20,938 nt of DNA from Chara braunii (Eukaryota > Streptophyta > Charophyceae > Charales > Characeae). The first letter of the stretch is position 1, and each line of letters starts with the position of its first letter. The position numbers and the translations under genes were made by a program. The notes beneath the pieces are model-generated. The model had not been told where the DNA came from. It ran no database searches and saw nothing but the letters and a program-made list of their open reading frames with translations. The stretch is from positions 330,129-351,066 of the forward strand of contig BFEA01000935.1 of assembly GCA_003427395.1 (NCBI GenBank). Reading direction: 5' to 3'. Below, piece after piece: positions 1-7,830 of the stretch.

Positions 1-69
<69 letters not shown>

Positions 70-84
70 CGCGCGCGCGCGCGC
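1..84. repeat. (TC)n microsatellite followed by (GC)n
   Basis: Bases 1-66 are almost pure TC dinucleotides with one G interruption near base 29. They are followed at 69-84 by alternating GC, which can adopt Z-DNA. The repeat is cut by the window edge, so its true length is unknown. A second short TC-rich patch lies at about 130-150. Confidence 0.97.
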
Positions 85-717
85 TCACTCGCTCAAGTCT
101 TTGTCCTTTTGACCTCACTGCGCTCAAGCTCTCCCTCTCTCTCTCTCCATCTAGGATCTGCCCTGAATACAACTGCGGTGTATTCCCCGAACCTCCGCGG
201 CTGTGGCCGTCTCTTTCCTTCTCCCTAGCTGTCGTAACCAGATGTCTCCTTCCTCGCTGGGCACTTGCTTCTCTCCTGGTGCCCCCTCCCATCCACGTCG
301 CACTGTCGCGCAAGTAACCTGCAGTACTTCCCCAATTCGTGCATGAATAGTTGATCCTTCCTGCTGATGCTGCTGGGTTTTTATACTTGCTGATCCGCCT
401 TCCAGACGTCTTTCGTTGGTTATGGGTTGGCCCTCTTGCCTTTGTTTCCTGCTTCTGGAAACTCACAGATTCTTCTTTGGCTGCTTGAGCGGATCAGCTG
501 ACACCTAGCCTAACGGCCCTGGTAATCCTGGCTGAAGTTGTGGTGCCTCCTAAAGACAGACTTTTCAACCCGTAACTGTTATCCCCAACGGACGTCCTAC
601 CACGATCTACTTAAGTAGCTCACCTAGGCCTCTGCAATCATGGTACACATGAAAGCTACTCTTCTAGAGTATTCGTGCATATTGTAGAAGTGGCTGGAAC
701 CACTAATGGAACACTGA
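85..717. other. No recognisable gene
   Basis: No long open frame and no protein family signature was seen on either strand. The only structure noticed is a small perfect inverted repeat at about 164-186, with arms GAATACA and TGTATTC around a 7-base loop. It may be decayed retroelement DNA, but nothing shows that directly. Confidence 0.5.
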
Positions 718-800
718 ATGGGACTCGGGATTAGAACCTGGGACTTGGGACTGGGACGAGGGACGAGGGACTCGGGACTCGGGACTCGGGACTTGGGACT
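718..800. repeat. G-rich heptamer minisatellite (GGGACTC/GGGACTT)
   Basis: The plus strand carries roughly ten imperfect copies of a 7-base unit GGGACnn. Runs of three G are spaced by four bases, the spacing expected of a G-quadruplex-forming tract. It is not a plant telomere repeat (TTTAGGG). A short open frame across it is a by-product of the repeat. Confidence 0.9.
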
Positions 801-1319
801 GTGGCATTGCGTGAAATCCTTTCACTCCCGCCGGCCTAATTTCGAGGTCCTCCTAGAAATATCTTATCTTTACCTGTCTATGATGTCAATACCCCTTCAG
901 GCATGCTCATAAGAGGACACAATATGAGGTGCAGTCTCCATGAACTCCTCCCCAGTGTACTAACGGTCACCTTCTGGTTCTTAATAAGCAAACCGAACTT
1001 TGTATTGTCACTGCGGTCTACCCCTTCTTCCTGTCATGTAGACATCCTCTTCTAGACTTCGATCTATGTCATATCTTCCATCCATGTCAGGAGGGATCAT
1101 TGATGGTCATTAATGACATAGGGCAGCAACTTGGACGCGTGAAGCACTGGGTACGTGTGACGAGGCAGAGTGGTGAATGGTGAAAGAGAGGGAGAGGGAA
1201 AGCACACACACACACTCACTCAACTCGACACAGACTCGACACAACTCAACGCACGCAGACACAAAGTGGCAAAGTAGCAAGGTCGCAAAGTCGCAGTCTT
1301 GAATTCCCGAACACAATGT
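801..1319. other. No recognisable gene; short CA/GA-rich patch
   Basis: Nothing with a family signature was found. A small alternating AC tract followed by ACTC repeats lies at about 1204-1225, next to a purine-rich patch at 1183-1202. It could be the distal part of the LTR-like sequence described next. Confidence 0.4.
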
Positions 1320-1378
1320 TGCAGCAAAGTCACACTGAACACAAGCACTGAGGTTGAAAACTGGTTGCCCGTACGGGG

Positions 1379-1409
1379 CTTGAGTCCGTACATAAGTACC
1401 GGACTCAAG
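1379..1409. repeat. Strong hairpin (13-bp arms, 4-base loop)
   Basis: The left arm 1379-1391 (CTTGAGTCCGTAC) pairs with the right arm 1396-1409 (GTACCGGACTCAAG), with a single bulged base and loop ATAA. A perfect 10-base palindrome, CCCGTACGGG, sits just upstream at 1368-1377. Such a structure could be an LTR RNA fold, but its role is unknown. Confidence 0.85.
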
Positions 1410-1474
1410 TCCGGTCCTGAGGGCAAAAGTGAAAATGCCTCAGGCCCAGAACCGAAAATTGAAAGTCTGAGAGT

Positions 1475-1581
1475 GGGCACCAGAATTTCGGATGGCACCA
1501 AGTGTCCGAAATCCGAAAGTCCTAAAAGAAGGATTTTGAAAACGGGCGCCAGAATGCAGATGGCGCCAACTGTCTGAAATC
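1475..1581. repeat. Two-copy direct repeat, period 69 bp
   Basis: A segment starting GGGCACCAGAATTTCGGATG at 1475 recurs, diverged, from 1544. The second copy has GGCGCC where the first has GGCACC. The copies are about 37 bases long. The repeat lies inside the candidate LTR. Confidence 0.75.
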
Positions 1582-1686
1582 AGAAAAAGCAAAAACAAAG
1601 AAAAGAAAACAGGGAAGAATAAATACAGGCAAGCTGGCGAGTGGTAACCCGCAGACCAGGGATCGAGCCCTGGTGAGTCCGTAACA

Positions 1687-1703
1687 CTATCCCCTCCCTC
1701 TAG
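1687..1703 (-). promoter_or_regulatory. Candidate polypurine tract (PPT)
   Basis: On the minus strand this reads CTAGAGGGAGGGGATAG, almost all purine, directly before TGTTACGG. In LTR retrotransposons such a tract primes plus-strand DNA synthesis and abuts the 3' LTR. Position and composition fit; the missing partner LTR keeps confidence moderate. Confidence 0.45.
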
Positions 1704-1791
1704 AAGGCAACGTCGCGGCTGCCAAAAGTCAAGGAAATAATGCTGAATCCTATGAAGGACGGAACGGGGCGAATCACCGGGAACCAGGAAG

Positions 1792-1813
1792 AAAAAAAAA
1801 AAAAAAAAAAAAA
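1792..1813. repeat. A22 homopolymer
   Basis: An uninterrupted run of 22 A on the plus strand. It could be the tail of a retroposed transcript or simple slippage; no retroposed body is recognisable upstream. Confidence 0.95.
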
Positions 1814-1861
1814 GGAGAGAGGTATAATGCGGGTAACAAGGGCTGGGGAAAACAGGGTTTT

Positions 1862-2016
1862 CCTACTGATGAGCTACGGGGTATGCGGACGAGAGGGAGC
1901 ATAGTTTGCCTACTAATGAACTACAGGGTTTAGGAACTGCAGGGCAACAGGGTTGTCCTACTGATGGACTACAGGGTATGATCTGATGGGGGAGCGTACT
2001 GATGAACTAGTGGGCG
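1862..2016. repeat. Short minisatellite, four CTACTGATGAACTAC-like copies
   Basis: Copies of roughly CCTACTGATGAACTACAGGG start near 1862, 1909, 1957 and 1996, so spacing is 47, 48 and 39 bases. Only the first 20 or so bases of each unit are well conserved. Confidence 0.75.
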
Positions 2017-2669
2017 AAAGAGTTCTGGGAGCAAAAATAAAGAAAGGAAAATTATTTGGCAGTGTTCGGGGGTTGGGGTTTCTGAGGGTCTCGAAGTGAA
2101 TGAGGTAAAGGGGGAAATCGCAGGTTCTGCAAAAATGGTATGGCTGAGAGTCTTGAAGCAGGTCTTCAAGTAAGTCCAGGTACAAAATGCTGTTGATAAA
2201 CCAGTCCTCAGCAGGCTTGCGGCGTGTCGTAGCGAGGGTTCCAGCTTGATAGAAGTAGTGTAGCAGTCCAATAGATGAAGGTCCAAGTGGCAGCGTGTGT
2301 CCGGTTAGAGATCCTGGTGATGAAGTCCGATCCGGATAGCAAGTCGCAGACTGGTCCTGATGTCCATGTCAAGAGTGCTGCTCCAGAAGTCTGCGAGTCC
2401 AGGTGCCGGCCAATGGGACAGCATGGTGGCCAACCAGCTGCTTAATCTCCTCGAACTGTGCCGCAGCAGGCCATCGTCCTCGTGCGCTTGCCATTAGACC
2501 CTTTATCGCCGGCGATGCGCAGGAGCCACAGGTAAGGCTTGGACAAGAGAGACAGAGGATGTGGCAGAGGACAGATTGGGGGACGAGACGGACACAAGAG
2601 CGGATCAGACAGAGAGAGGTCGAGGGGCAGGGGTTTTGCTGGTATATGGGTGTTATAAGTAGTATATGG
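2017..2669. other. 3' flank of the chromodomain ORF, no certain gene
   Basis: On the minus strand this lies between the chromodomain stop and the candidate PPT, so it would be the 3' untranslated part of that element. Open frames of about 105-112 codons cross it (1969-2286, 2369-2707), but none shows a recognised domain. A host gene cannot be excluded but is not supported. Confidence 0.4.
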
Positions 2670-3281
2670 CTAGGAGACAGGGTGAGCACGCTCATAGGCA
2701 CGAACAAGTTTCATGGCGTTCTTGAGATTGTCAAGGGGTTCCCATGTAGATTCTTCATCTGGGTATCCGGTCCATTTGACTTTGTATTCAGTGATTGGTT
2801 CCGGGTGATCGGATACTTGAGTTGTTCTTCGTCCTATGATAGATTCTACCACGAATTCCGGCTCGGTAGGTAGAGTGATTGGTGGGGATCTAGGATATGG
2901 GCGATCAGCGAATTGTGGAGGTGATTCATGGTATTCTTTCAAGTACTCGGCATGGAAGACAGGGTGAACACGGCTCATGTCAAGGGGTAGTTGAAGTTTG
3001 TAATTTACAGGGGATGTTTGTTCAATGACAGGGAATGGACTGAGCCACTTGTTTGAGCGTTTCTTGGATAAGACATGTTCGGGTTCAAAGCGTCTGGCTT
3101 TTTTGCCTGACCTGGGCTTGAAATCCTTTTTTGGGCTTTTTTTGGGAGCCCTGTATGTTGGCTCATGGTACTTATTTGCCTTGCCTAGGTGTTTGACTTT
3201 GTTGCCTTCCTTGGGCTTTAGAACCTTTTTTGGGGTGACTTGTGTGTTGGCCCCCGTTGCTGGGCCCTGATCTGACGACAT
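2670..3281 (-). CDS. Ty3/gypsy integrase C-terminal fragment: GPY/F module plus chromodomain
   Basis: An uninterrupted 203-codon ORF with a true ATG and an in-frame TAA nine bases before it. Residues 1-75 are very lysine-rich. A GPY/F-type module follows (WLSPFPVIE, then MSRVHPVFHAEYL), as found after the integrase core of gypsy elements. The C-terminal third is a chromodomain: EFVVESIIGRR, then EYKVKWTGYPDEESTWEP and a closing helix. Two of the three methyl-lysine cage aromatics of HP1-like domains are visible (W in VKW, Y in GYP), with F at the first. In gypsy chromoviruses this domain steers integration to marked chromatin. The rest of pol is separated from it by 1.2 kb and is full of stops. 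It is either the end of a second, deleted element or a preserved stand-alone ORF. Confidence 0.88.
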   Translation of the reverse strand: MSSDQGPATGANTQVTPKKVLKPKEGNKVKHLGKANKYHEPTYRAPKKSPKKDFKPRSGKKARRFEPEHVLSKKRSNKWLSPFPVIEQTSPVNYKLQLPLDMSRVHPVFHAEYLKEYHESPPQFADRPYPRSPPITLPTEPEFVVESIIGRRTTQVSDHPEPITEYKVKWTGYPDEESTWEPLDNLKNAMKLVRAYERAHPVS

Positions 3282-3534
3282 GGTTTTTTAGGGATGTCCT
3301 TTCCTGACCTGGCCCGTCTTTTTGCGGCTACGGCATCAGGTGGTGACGATCCCTGGTCCATGGTATTTTGGTTTTAATTCGTAATTCGGCGACGCATGAA
3401 GTTCCCGCCTGTTTGCTTCCCCCCCTCTGGTTTGGCCTCTAGTTCTTTGGCGATCTAGTGGTTCTAAGGAGTCATACCTCCTCACCTCTGCTATATCAGG
3501 AGAACGAGCAATGCTTGAGTCCTCTTCGGTCGTT

Positions 3535-3875
3535 GCGCCTGCGCACTGACGCGCTATTTCGTAACTTTGCATTGCGAGAACTTGCGACCGCTGGCAAGTT
3601 TTTGGACCTCCTGGCATGTTTTCGGTTCGAAGGGCATCTATGCAGGGTAGCTGCTTCTCCTTGTGGCACTAGGAGTTGGTTATGCGCACTCTTAAGTGGC
3701 TCTTGGCGCCTACGCACTGACGCACTATTTTGTGACCGTGTGTTGCAACCTCTGGGCATGTTTTCAGACCTCCTGGCATGCTTTCCGTTTGAAGGGCATC
3801 TATGATCGCTTCTTGGGGAAGCCGCCTCTTCTTGCTGCACTGGGAGTTGGTCGGGCGCACTCTTCAGCACTAATG
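3535..3875. repeat. Tandem duplication, period 171 bp
   Basis: GCGCCTGCGCACTGACGCGC at 3535 recurs as GCGCCTACGCACTGACGCAC at 3706. Similarity continues through the GGACCTCCTGGCATG and GAAGGGCATCTATG landmarks to about 3705 and 3875. The copies differ by substitutions and small indels, so the duplication is not recent. Minus-strand translation shows the same duplicated peptide, but no known domain. Confidence 0.88.
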
Positions 3876-4260
3876 GTGGGTTCTCTCTTCACTTCTTGGC
3901 AGCAAGGAGCGCCAAGAGTTTTATGTTGTGTTGTCTCGGTTGTTTCTCTTGTGTGTTTGCCCTGTGTGTTTGGTTGTTTGTGCATGAACTTGGACTCTGA
4001 TCTTCACCAGATTTTGCCTGTTTTCTCTGGATTGATCGATGCCAACCGGCTCGCATCAACCTATCATCTCCTCGGTGTTTCTATGGATTTTCTTTTTTGT
4101 GAGTTTTATCACGCACAGGTCCAGGGCCTGTCATCAGATGACTGCTTGATACTGAATCACTCTGTAGGGATTGAGTGTACCAGGCTAGGATAGACTATTT
4201 AAGGAGGCGAGGCGATGGTATTGGCCTCCTAAGTCGAGTTGTGGTTCGATGATGATCACG

Positions 4261-4310
4261 GTACCTCCTGATGATGCTACTGGCAGGGTAGTACAAACGC
4301 GTTGAGGGAT
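4261..4310 (+). ncRNA. Hammerhead-ribozyme-like relic (degenerate)
   Basis: CUGAUGA at 4268-4274 is followed by a 6-pair helix II (UGCUAC 4275-4280 with GUAGUA 4288-4293, loop UGGCAGG). CAAAC (4294-4298) stands where GAAAC is required. After two bases comes GUU (4301-4303) and then GAGG (4304-4307), which pairs with CCUC (4264-4267) as helix I. Order and helices match a type I hammerhead, but the essential G12 is C and the helix III loop is only two bases. It would not be expected to cleave. It may be a decayed ribozyme or chance. Confidence 0.3.
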
Positions 4311-4486
4311 GGTCGCATTGGTTTGAGGATTTATATGGCGGATCAAGTCTTAGACTCTTTGGGTTGGATTTTAAGGCCTTGTACTTTATGTGTAATTTTT
4401 TCGGGCTTTGTTGTTCCCTTTTGTGTTTCATACTCCGCTCGATTTGCGTGCATCCAGGATCATGTGTATTGGTGGATTTCTCTATT

Positions 4487-5611
4487 CTAGCTCATGCGAG
4501 AGACTGTTTGCCGACAGTTCCTCTTCTCTTCTTCAAAGCATTTGACGGAGAGCCTGACTTCGTCCCCTACTTTGAATGTGATATCTGGTCCATGTTTGTT
4601 GGTCTTGTTGGCTTGTTGTTGTTGGGTTCGTTCAAGGGCGTCGATGACTTTTTTGAGGAGGCGGTTCATTGTTGCATTCATTGAGAGAAGGACTGGGAGT
4701 GGATGGGTTGAGTTGCGAGGAGAGCAAGAAGTTAGAGGGCAAGCGGGGATGGTAGCCAAGGTCAAGGTAGTATGGGGAACACCAGTGGAAGGGGAGACAA
4801 CGTTGTTGTAGGCAATCTCGAGGGCGGTGAGCAACTGATCCCAGTCATGCTGGTGTGGATGACAATACTTCCGCAGGATCCTTCAGAGAGTATCGTTCAT
4901 CTTTTCGGTCTGACCATCTGTCTGGGGATGGAATGCAGTGTTGTACTTTAGAGTGGTGTTGTAGGCTTTGAACAGGTTTTTCCCGAATTGGGAAAGAAAG
5001 CGAGGATCACAGTCACTGATGATGTTTTCTGGTAGACCGTGATGGCGTGCAACATGATCGAAGAAGAGTGTGGCGACGTCCTTGGCATTGTGAGAAGTGG
5101 TGCAAGTGATGAAATGGACCCGTTTGGTCAAGAGGTAGACAATTACGTAGATGCTGTCATAGCCGCGTTCGATCTTGGGGAGACCACAAACGAAATTCAT
5201 AGAGATGGACTGCCACCGATGGGTGGGGATAGACAATGACTGGAGCTTACTAGGCTTGGCATGGTTTGAGGGATTGATTGCTTGACAAGTGGGGCATGAG
5301 CGGATGTATGCTTTGATGTCAATGAGGAGTGAGGGTCAATAGAAGTATCAAGAGATGATGTCGAATGTCTTCTGGAAACCAAGGTGTCCTGCGGTCTTGG
5401 CGTCGTGGTGTTCAGCCAAGAGTTAGGTACAGTGACCATGTGCGTCAGGGATACAGAGTCAGCGAGTGCCTTTAGTGTTAATGTAGAAGAGGTTGTCGTG
5501 GAGGGAGTAGTCGGGGACGGTGTCGAGGTCGCAACGCTTGTTGTAGATGGTAGAGAAATTTGGGCATGAAGAGTACTCATGAGTGTAGCGGTGATGGAGT
5601 GAAGGTAGGAG
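4487..5611 (-). pseudogene. Ty3/gypsy integrase (zinc-binding and catalytic core), broken
   Basis: The enzyme would join element DNA to the chromosome. The HHCC zinc-binding part is readable (EHHDAKTAGHLG, then CPTCQ) in the same frame as the core, but with stops at 5336, 5348, 5423 and 5459 (plus-strand codon starts). The core spans about 5236-4883, with ISDCDPRF carrying the second catalytic Asp and QTDGQTEKMN carrying the Glu. The first catalytic Asp, normally in a MDF context, is Asn here (SISMNFVCGLP). A TGA at 4883-4885 interrupts before the conserved DWDQLLTALEIAYNN segment, which continues in frame to 4487. The C-terminal GPY/F and chromodomain are absent from this piece. Confidence 0.92.
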
Positions 5612-6135
5612 TTAAACATGGGTTATGGCGGCATAGACTTTCTCAGGGGTTTTGTGATCAGGCCGTCGAAAGAGGGCATCGGCGACGTTGTTGCTTTTGT
5701 CGGGGGTGTGACAAATGGAAAATGTAAACTGGGTGAGAAAGTCTAACCGTCGAGCTTGGTGGGTTGTGATATCTTTCTTGGTGAGTATGCTTGAGATGAT
5801 GGTGTTGTCGGTGCGGATAGTGAAATGCTGACCGTCGAGGTATGGGCACCAGACTTGGGCATGGATGACGGTAAGGAGTTCCTTCTCATTGGAGGGATAG
5901 TCCATCTCGGCAGGGATGAGCTTCTTGCTCGCAAATGAGATAGGATACTCGTTGGGTGGATCCTCGGAATGGGTAGGGGAATCCTTGATGGATGGGGGGT
6001 CCGGGATGTCGCGAGGGAAGTGTCGGGACAGGAAAGCTCCAAGAGCAAAGTCTGAGGCATCGGTGATAACATAAAAGTGTCGAGAGGGGTTAGCAATCTT
6101 GAGGACAGGGGCGGTGGTAATGACTTGTTTGAGGA
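5612..6135 (-). pseudogene. Ty3/gypsy RNase H domain
   Basis: RNase H removes the RNA strand of the RNA/DNA hybrid during reverse transcription. The frame is open from about 6135 to 5612 and all four acidic positions of the family are visible: VITDASDFALG (Asp), NEKELLTVIHA (Glu), IRTDNTII (Asp) and NVADALFRRP (Asp). The last motif usually reads ALSRRP. The domain joins the preceding RT through a frameshift near 6140-6150. This is the least damaged catalytic domain of the element, and it is in frame with integrase downstream. Confidence 0.9.
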
Positions 6136-6189
6136 GGTCGAAAGTGACCGACGGTGTTCATTCCATGCAAAAGGCTCGTTCTTGTGAGT

Positions 6190-6901
6190 GAGCTCCTAGA
6201 GGGGGTAGGAGATTTCAGAGAAGTCACAGATGAAGGGGCGGTAGTAGTTAGCAAGACCGAGGAAGGAACGAAGTTGCAGCAAGGTCGTAGGTGGGGGAAA
6301 CTCGATAAGGGCGGTGACCTTCAAGGGGTCCATGCGAATACCATCAACGAAGAAAATGTGGCCAAGGTATTATACGCTTGAGGCAGCAAAAGTGCATTTG
6401 TTGAGCTTGGCGTAGAACTTTTGGTCTCTGAGTATAGAGAGGACCTAACGGATGTGCTGAAGGTGAGTCTCGAGGGTGAGATTGAAGACCAGGATCATCA
6501 AGATAGACGACGACACATACTTCGAGAAGATCGCGAAAGATGTGATTCATAGTAGACTGGAAGGTCGTTGGGGCATTTGTGAGGCCAAAAGGCATCACAA
6601 GGAACTTGCAGTGCCCGGAGCGAGAGCGGAAGGCTGTCTTATAAGTATCTTCTTCGTGAATGTGGATCTCGTGGAAGCCACTACGGAGGTCAATCTTGGT
6701 GAAATATTTGGCTCCACAGAGTCTATCAAGAAGTTCGGAGATGCGGGGTAGTGGATACTTGTTCTTCATCGTGATCCGGTTCAAGGCGCGCTAGTCTGTG
6801 CACATGCGGAGTTCAGATGTGCCTTTTCTTAACGAAGAGGCAGTTGGTACCGAAGGGTGATGAGCTAGGTTAATGAATCATTTTTCAATGAGTTTATTGA
6901 G
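6190..6901 (-). pseudogene. Ty3/gypsy reverse transcriptase domain, broken
   Basis: Palm motifs are clear from 6784 downward: [13 protein letters not shown] (motif A Asp), [13 protein letters not shown] (motif B) and VVVYLDD (motif C, both Asp present). Upstream, the segment leading to the fingers has a TGA at 6878-6880 and a TAG at 6791-6793 (in RMCTD-stop-RALN), and part of it is readable only in another frame (SSPFGTNCLFVKK). Directly after YLDD the frame shifts by what looks like a two-base loss. The thumb/connection (ILVF, later LRSFLGLANYYRPFI) continues in the new frame to about 6190 with further stops. Confidence 0.93.
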
Positions 6902-7612
6902 TCACCGTTTCATTTCCTCGGCCTCAAGGAGGAAGGGTTGGTATGGTGGCGGACAGGGGGGAGTGTGGTCGGGTTCCAGATCGATGGTGTGAGAGGCGCC
7001 ACGATTGGGGGGTAGACTGGCCGGCAAGGACTCGGGAAAGACGTCATTGAACTTCGTGAGAAGGGAAATGATGTGTGGGTCGAAAGGAGGGGCTTGATGT
7101 GGCTTGTCCGTGGGAAGCAGGTCCTCGGGACGCCCATAATTAATGACGAGGCAATAGTAGGCAGCGTCGGGAAATTGGCGGGTCATGTGGAGGAACTGAT
7201 AAGGGGAGACGGAGGGTGGGGTAGTAGGAGGAAGAAGGTAAGGAATGTCAAGGGTAGCGTTTGGAGATGTAGTAAGGCGAAAGAATGATGGATGGAATGA
7301 GTAAGGCATGTAATGGTCAAGCCAAGGGGTTCCTAATACGATGTCACACATGAGGTGCATGACATCGAAGGAGATCTGACTGCGAAGGGGACCAACAATC
7401 ATGGTGATCTCAGGAATAGTGCGATCGACAACGATGGTTGAGTCCTTGTCCCCTTGTCGGATAATAATAGGGGAGTCGTAGCCGGTAGAAGAGAGACTGA
7501 CTTTGCGTACACAAGAGTCGGTGATGAAGTTGTCGGTGGCACCAATATCAAGGATGGCTCGGAACTTCATCGTAGTTGCGCCAAGAGAAACGGAGACAAA
7601 CTTGAGTTGCAA
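6902..7612 (-). pseudogene. Ty3/gypsy protease and RT leader
   Basis: This 236-codon piece starts with a retropepsin-like aspartic protease, which would cut the polyprotein. The active-site loop reads AILDIGATDNFI near residues 20-31; families normally have D-T/S-G, so the Ile is unusual. A flap-like region and VLGTPWLDHY follow. The C-terminal part, ending TIDLEPDHTPP...EAEEMKR, is the leader that precedes RT in gypsy pol, and the frame then ends at a TGA (6902-6904) where the family continues. The upstream join to gag needs a frameshift near 7620. Confidence 0.88.
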
Positions 7613-7830
7613 TTAACCGGTTCCAGCACAAGCAGAGGAGGCAGCGTTGCTCCAGGCCTAGTCTAACCAGCTGATCGTGTTCGGCTTGTTCCTCAATAAC
7701 ATCAGAGATGGTAATTGAAGAGGGTTTGGGGAGGAGGGTGGAAGTGCACGAGGCAACGATGATCTCGTCCGGCACAATAGAGGATGGTGCCTGTGGAGGA
7801 AGGTGCACGCCAAGATCGAGGGTACAAAGG

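Larger units (their letters stand above)
1320..1686 (-). repeat. Candidate LTR, start edge at 1686, far end undetermined
   Basis: Read on the minus strand, a polypurine tract ends just before 1686 and the sequence then starts TGTTACGG. TG after a polypurine tract is the usual start of a 3' LTR in gypsy elements. Inside lies a 7-bp-arm hairpin (1655-1674, ACCAGGG/CCCTGGT), a pair of GGCGCC-containing direct repeats and a long hairpin. No matching second LTR was seen near 9700-12000, so the LTR call rests on one edge only and the 1320 boundary is arbitrary. It could be the 3' LTR of the chromodomain element at 2670-3281, about 1 kb away. Confidence 0.4.
3282..4486. other. Non-pol stretch separating integrase core from the chromodomain ORF
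   Basis: No retroelement domain or host protein is recognisable in these 1.2 kb. Open frames up to 165 codons (3696-4193, plus) have no family signature. The integrase piece that ends at 4487 already contains FKVGDEVRLS, and the chromodomain ORF contains a matching but different FEPEHVLSKK. The two halves therefore overlap in homology, so this is more likely a junction between two elements than a simple insertion. A minus-strand ATG at 3359-3361 opens a short basic peptide that overlaps the chromodomain ORF in another frame. Confidence 0.5.

Noticed and set aside
1655-1674. T-arm-like hairpin ACCAGGGATCGAGCCCTGGT, possible tRNA
   Set aside because: No acceptor, D or anticodon arm can be built around it on either strand.
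1864-2027. CTGATGA motifs at 1866 and 1999 on plus, the second with GAAA nearby, as hammerheads
   Set aside because: No helix II forms between the two core parts, and helices I and III are absent.
4110-4140. CUGAUGA on minus at 4138-4132 with a CAGG/CCUG stem
   Set aside because: The GAAA core and a cleavage triplet do not follow the stem.
3696-4193. 165-codon plus-strand open frame
   Set aside because: It crosses the 171-bp duplication, shows no known domain, and is not preserved in the first repeat copy in a way that suggests coding.
5197-5619. 140-codon minus-strand frame, Ser/Thr-rich
   Set aside because: The integrase zinc-binding motif is readable in another frame over the same bases, so this is a shadow.
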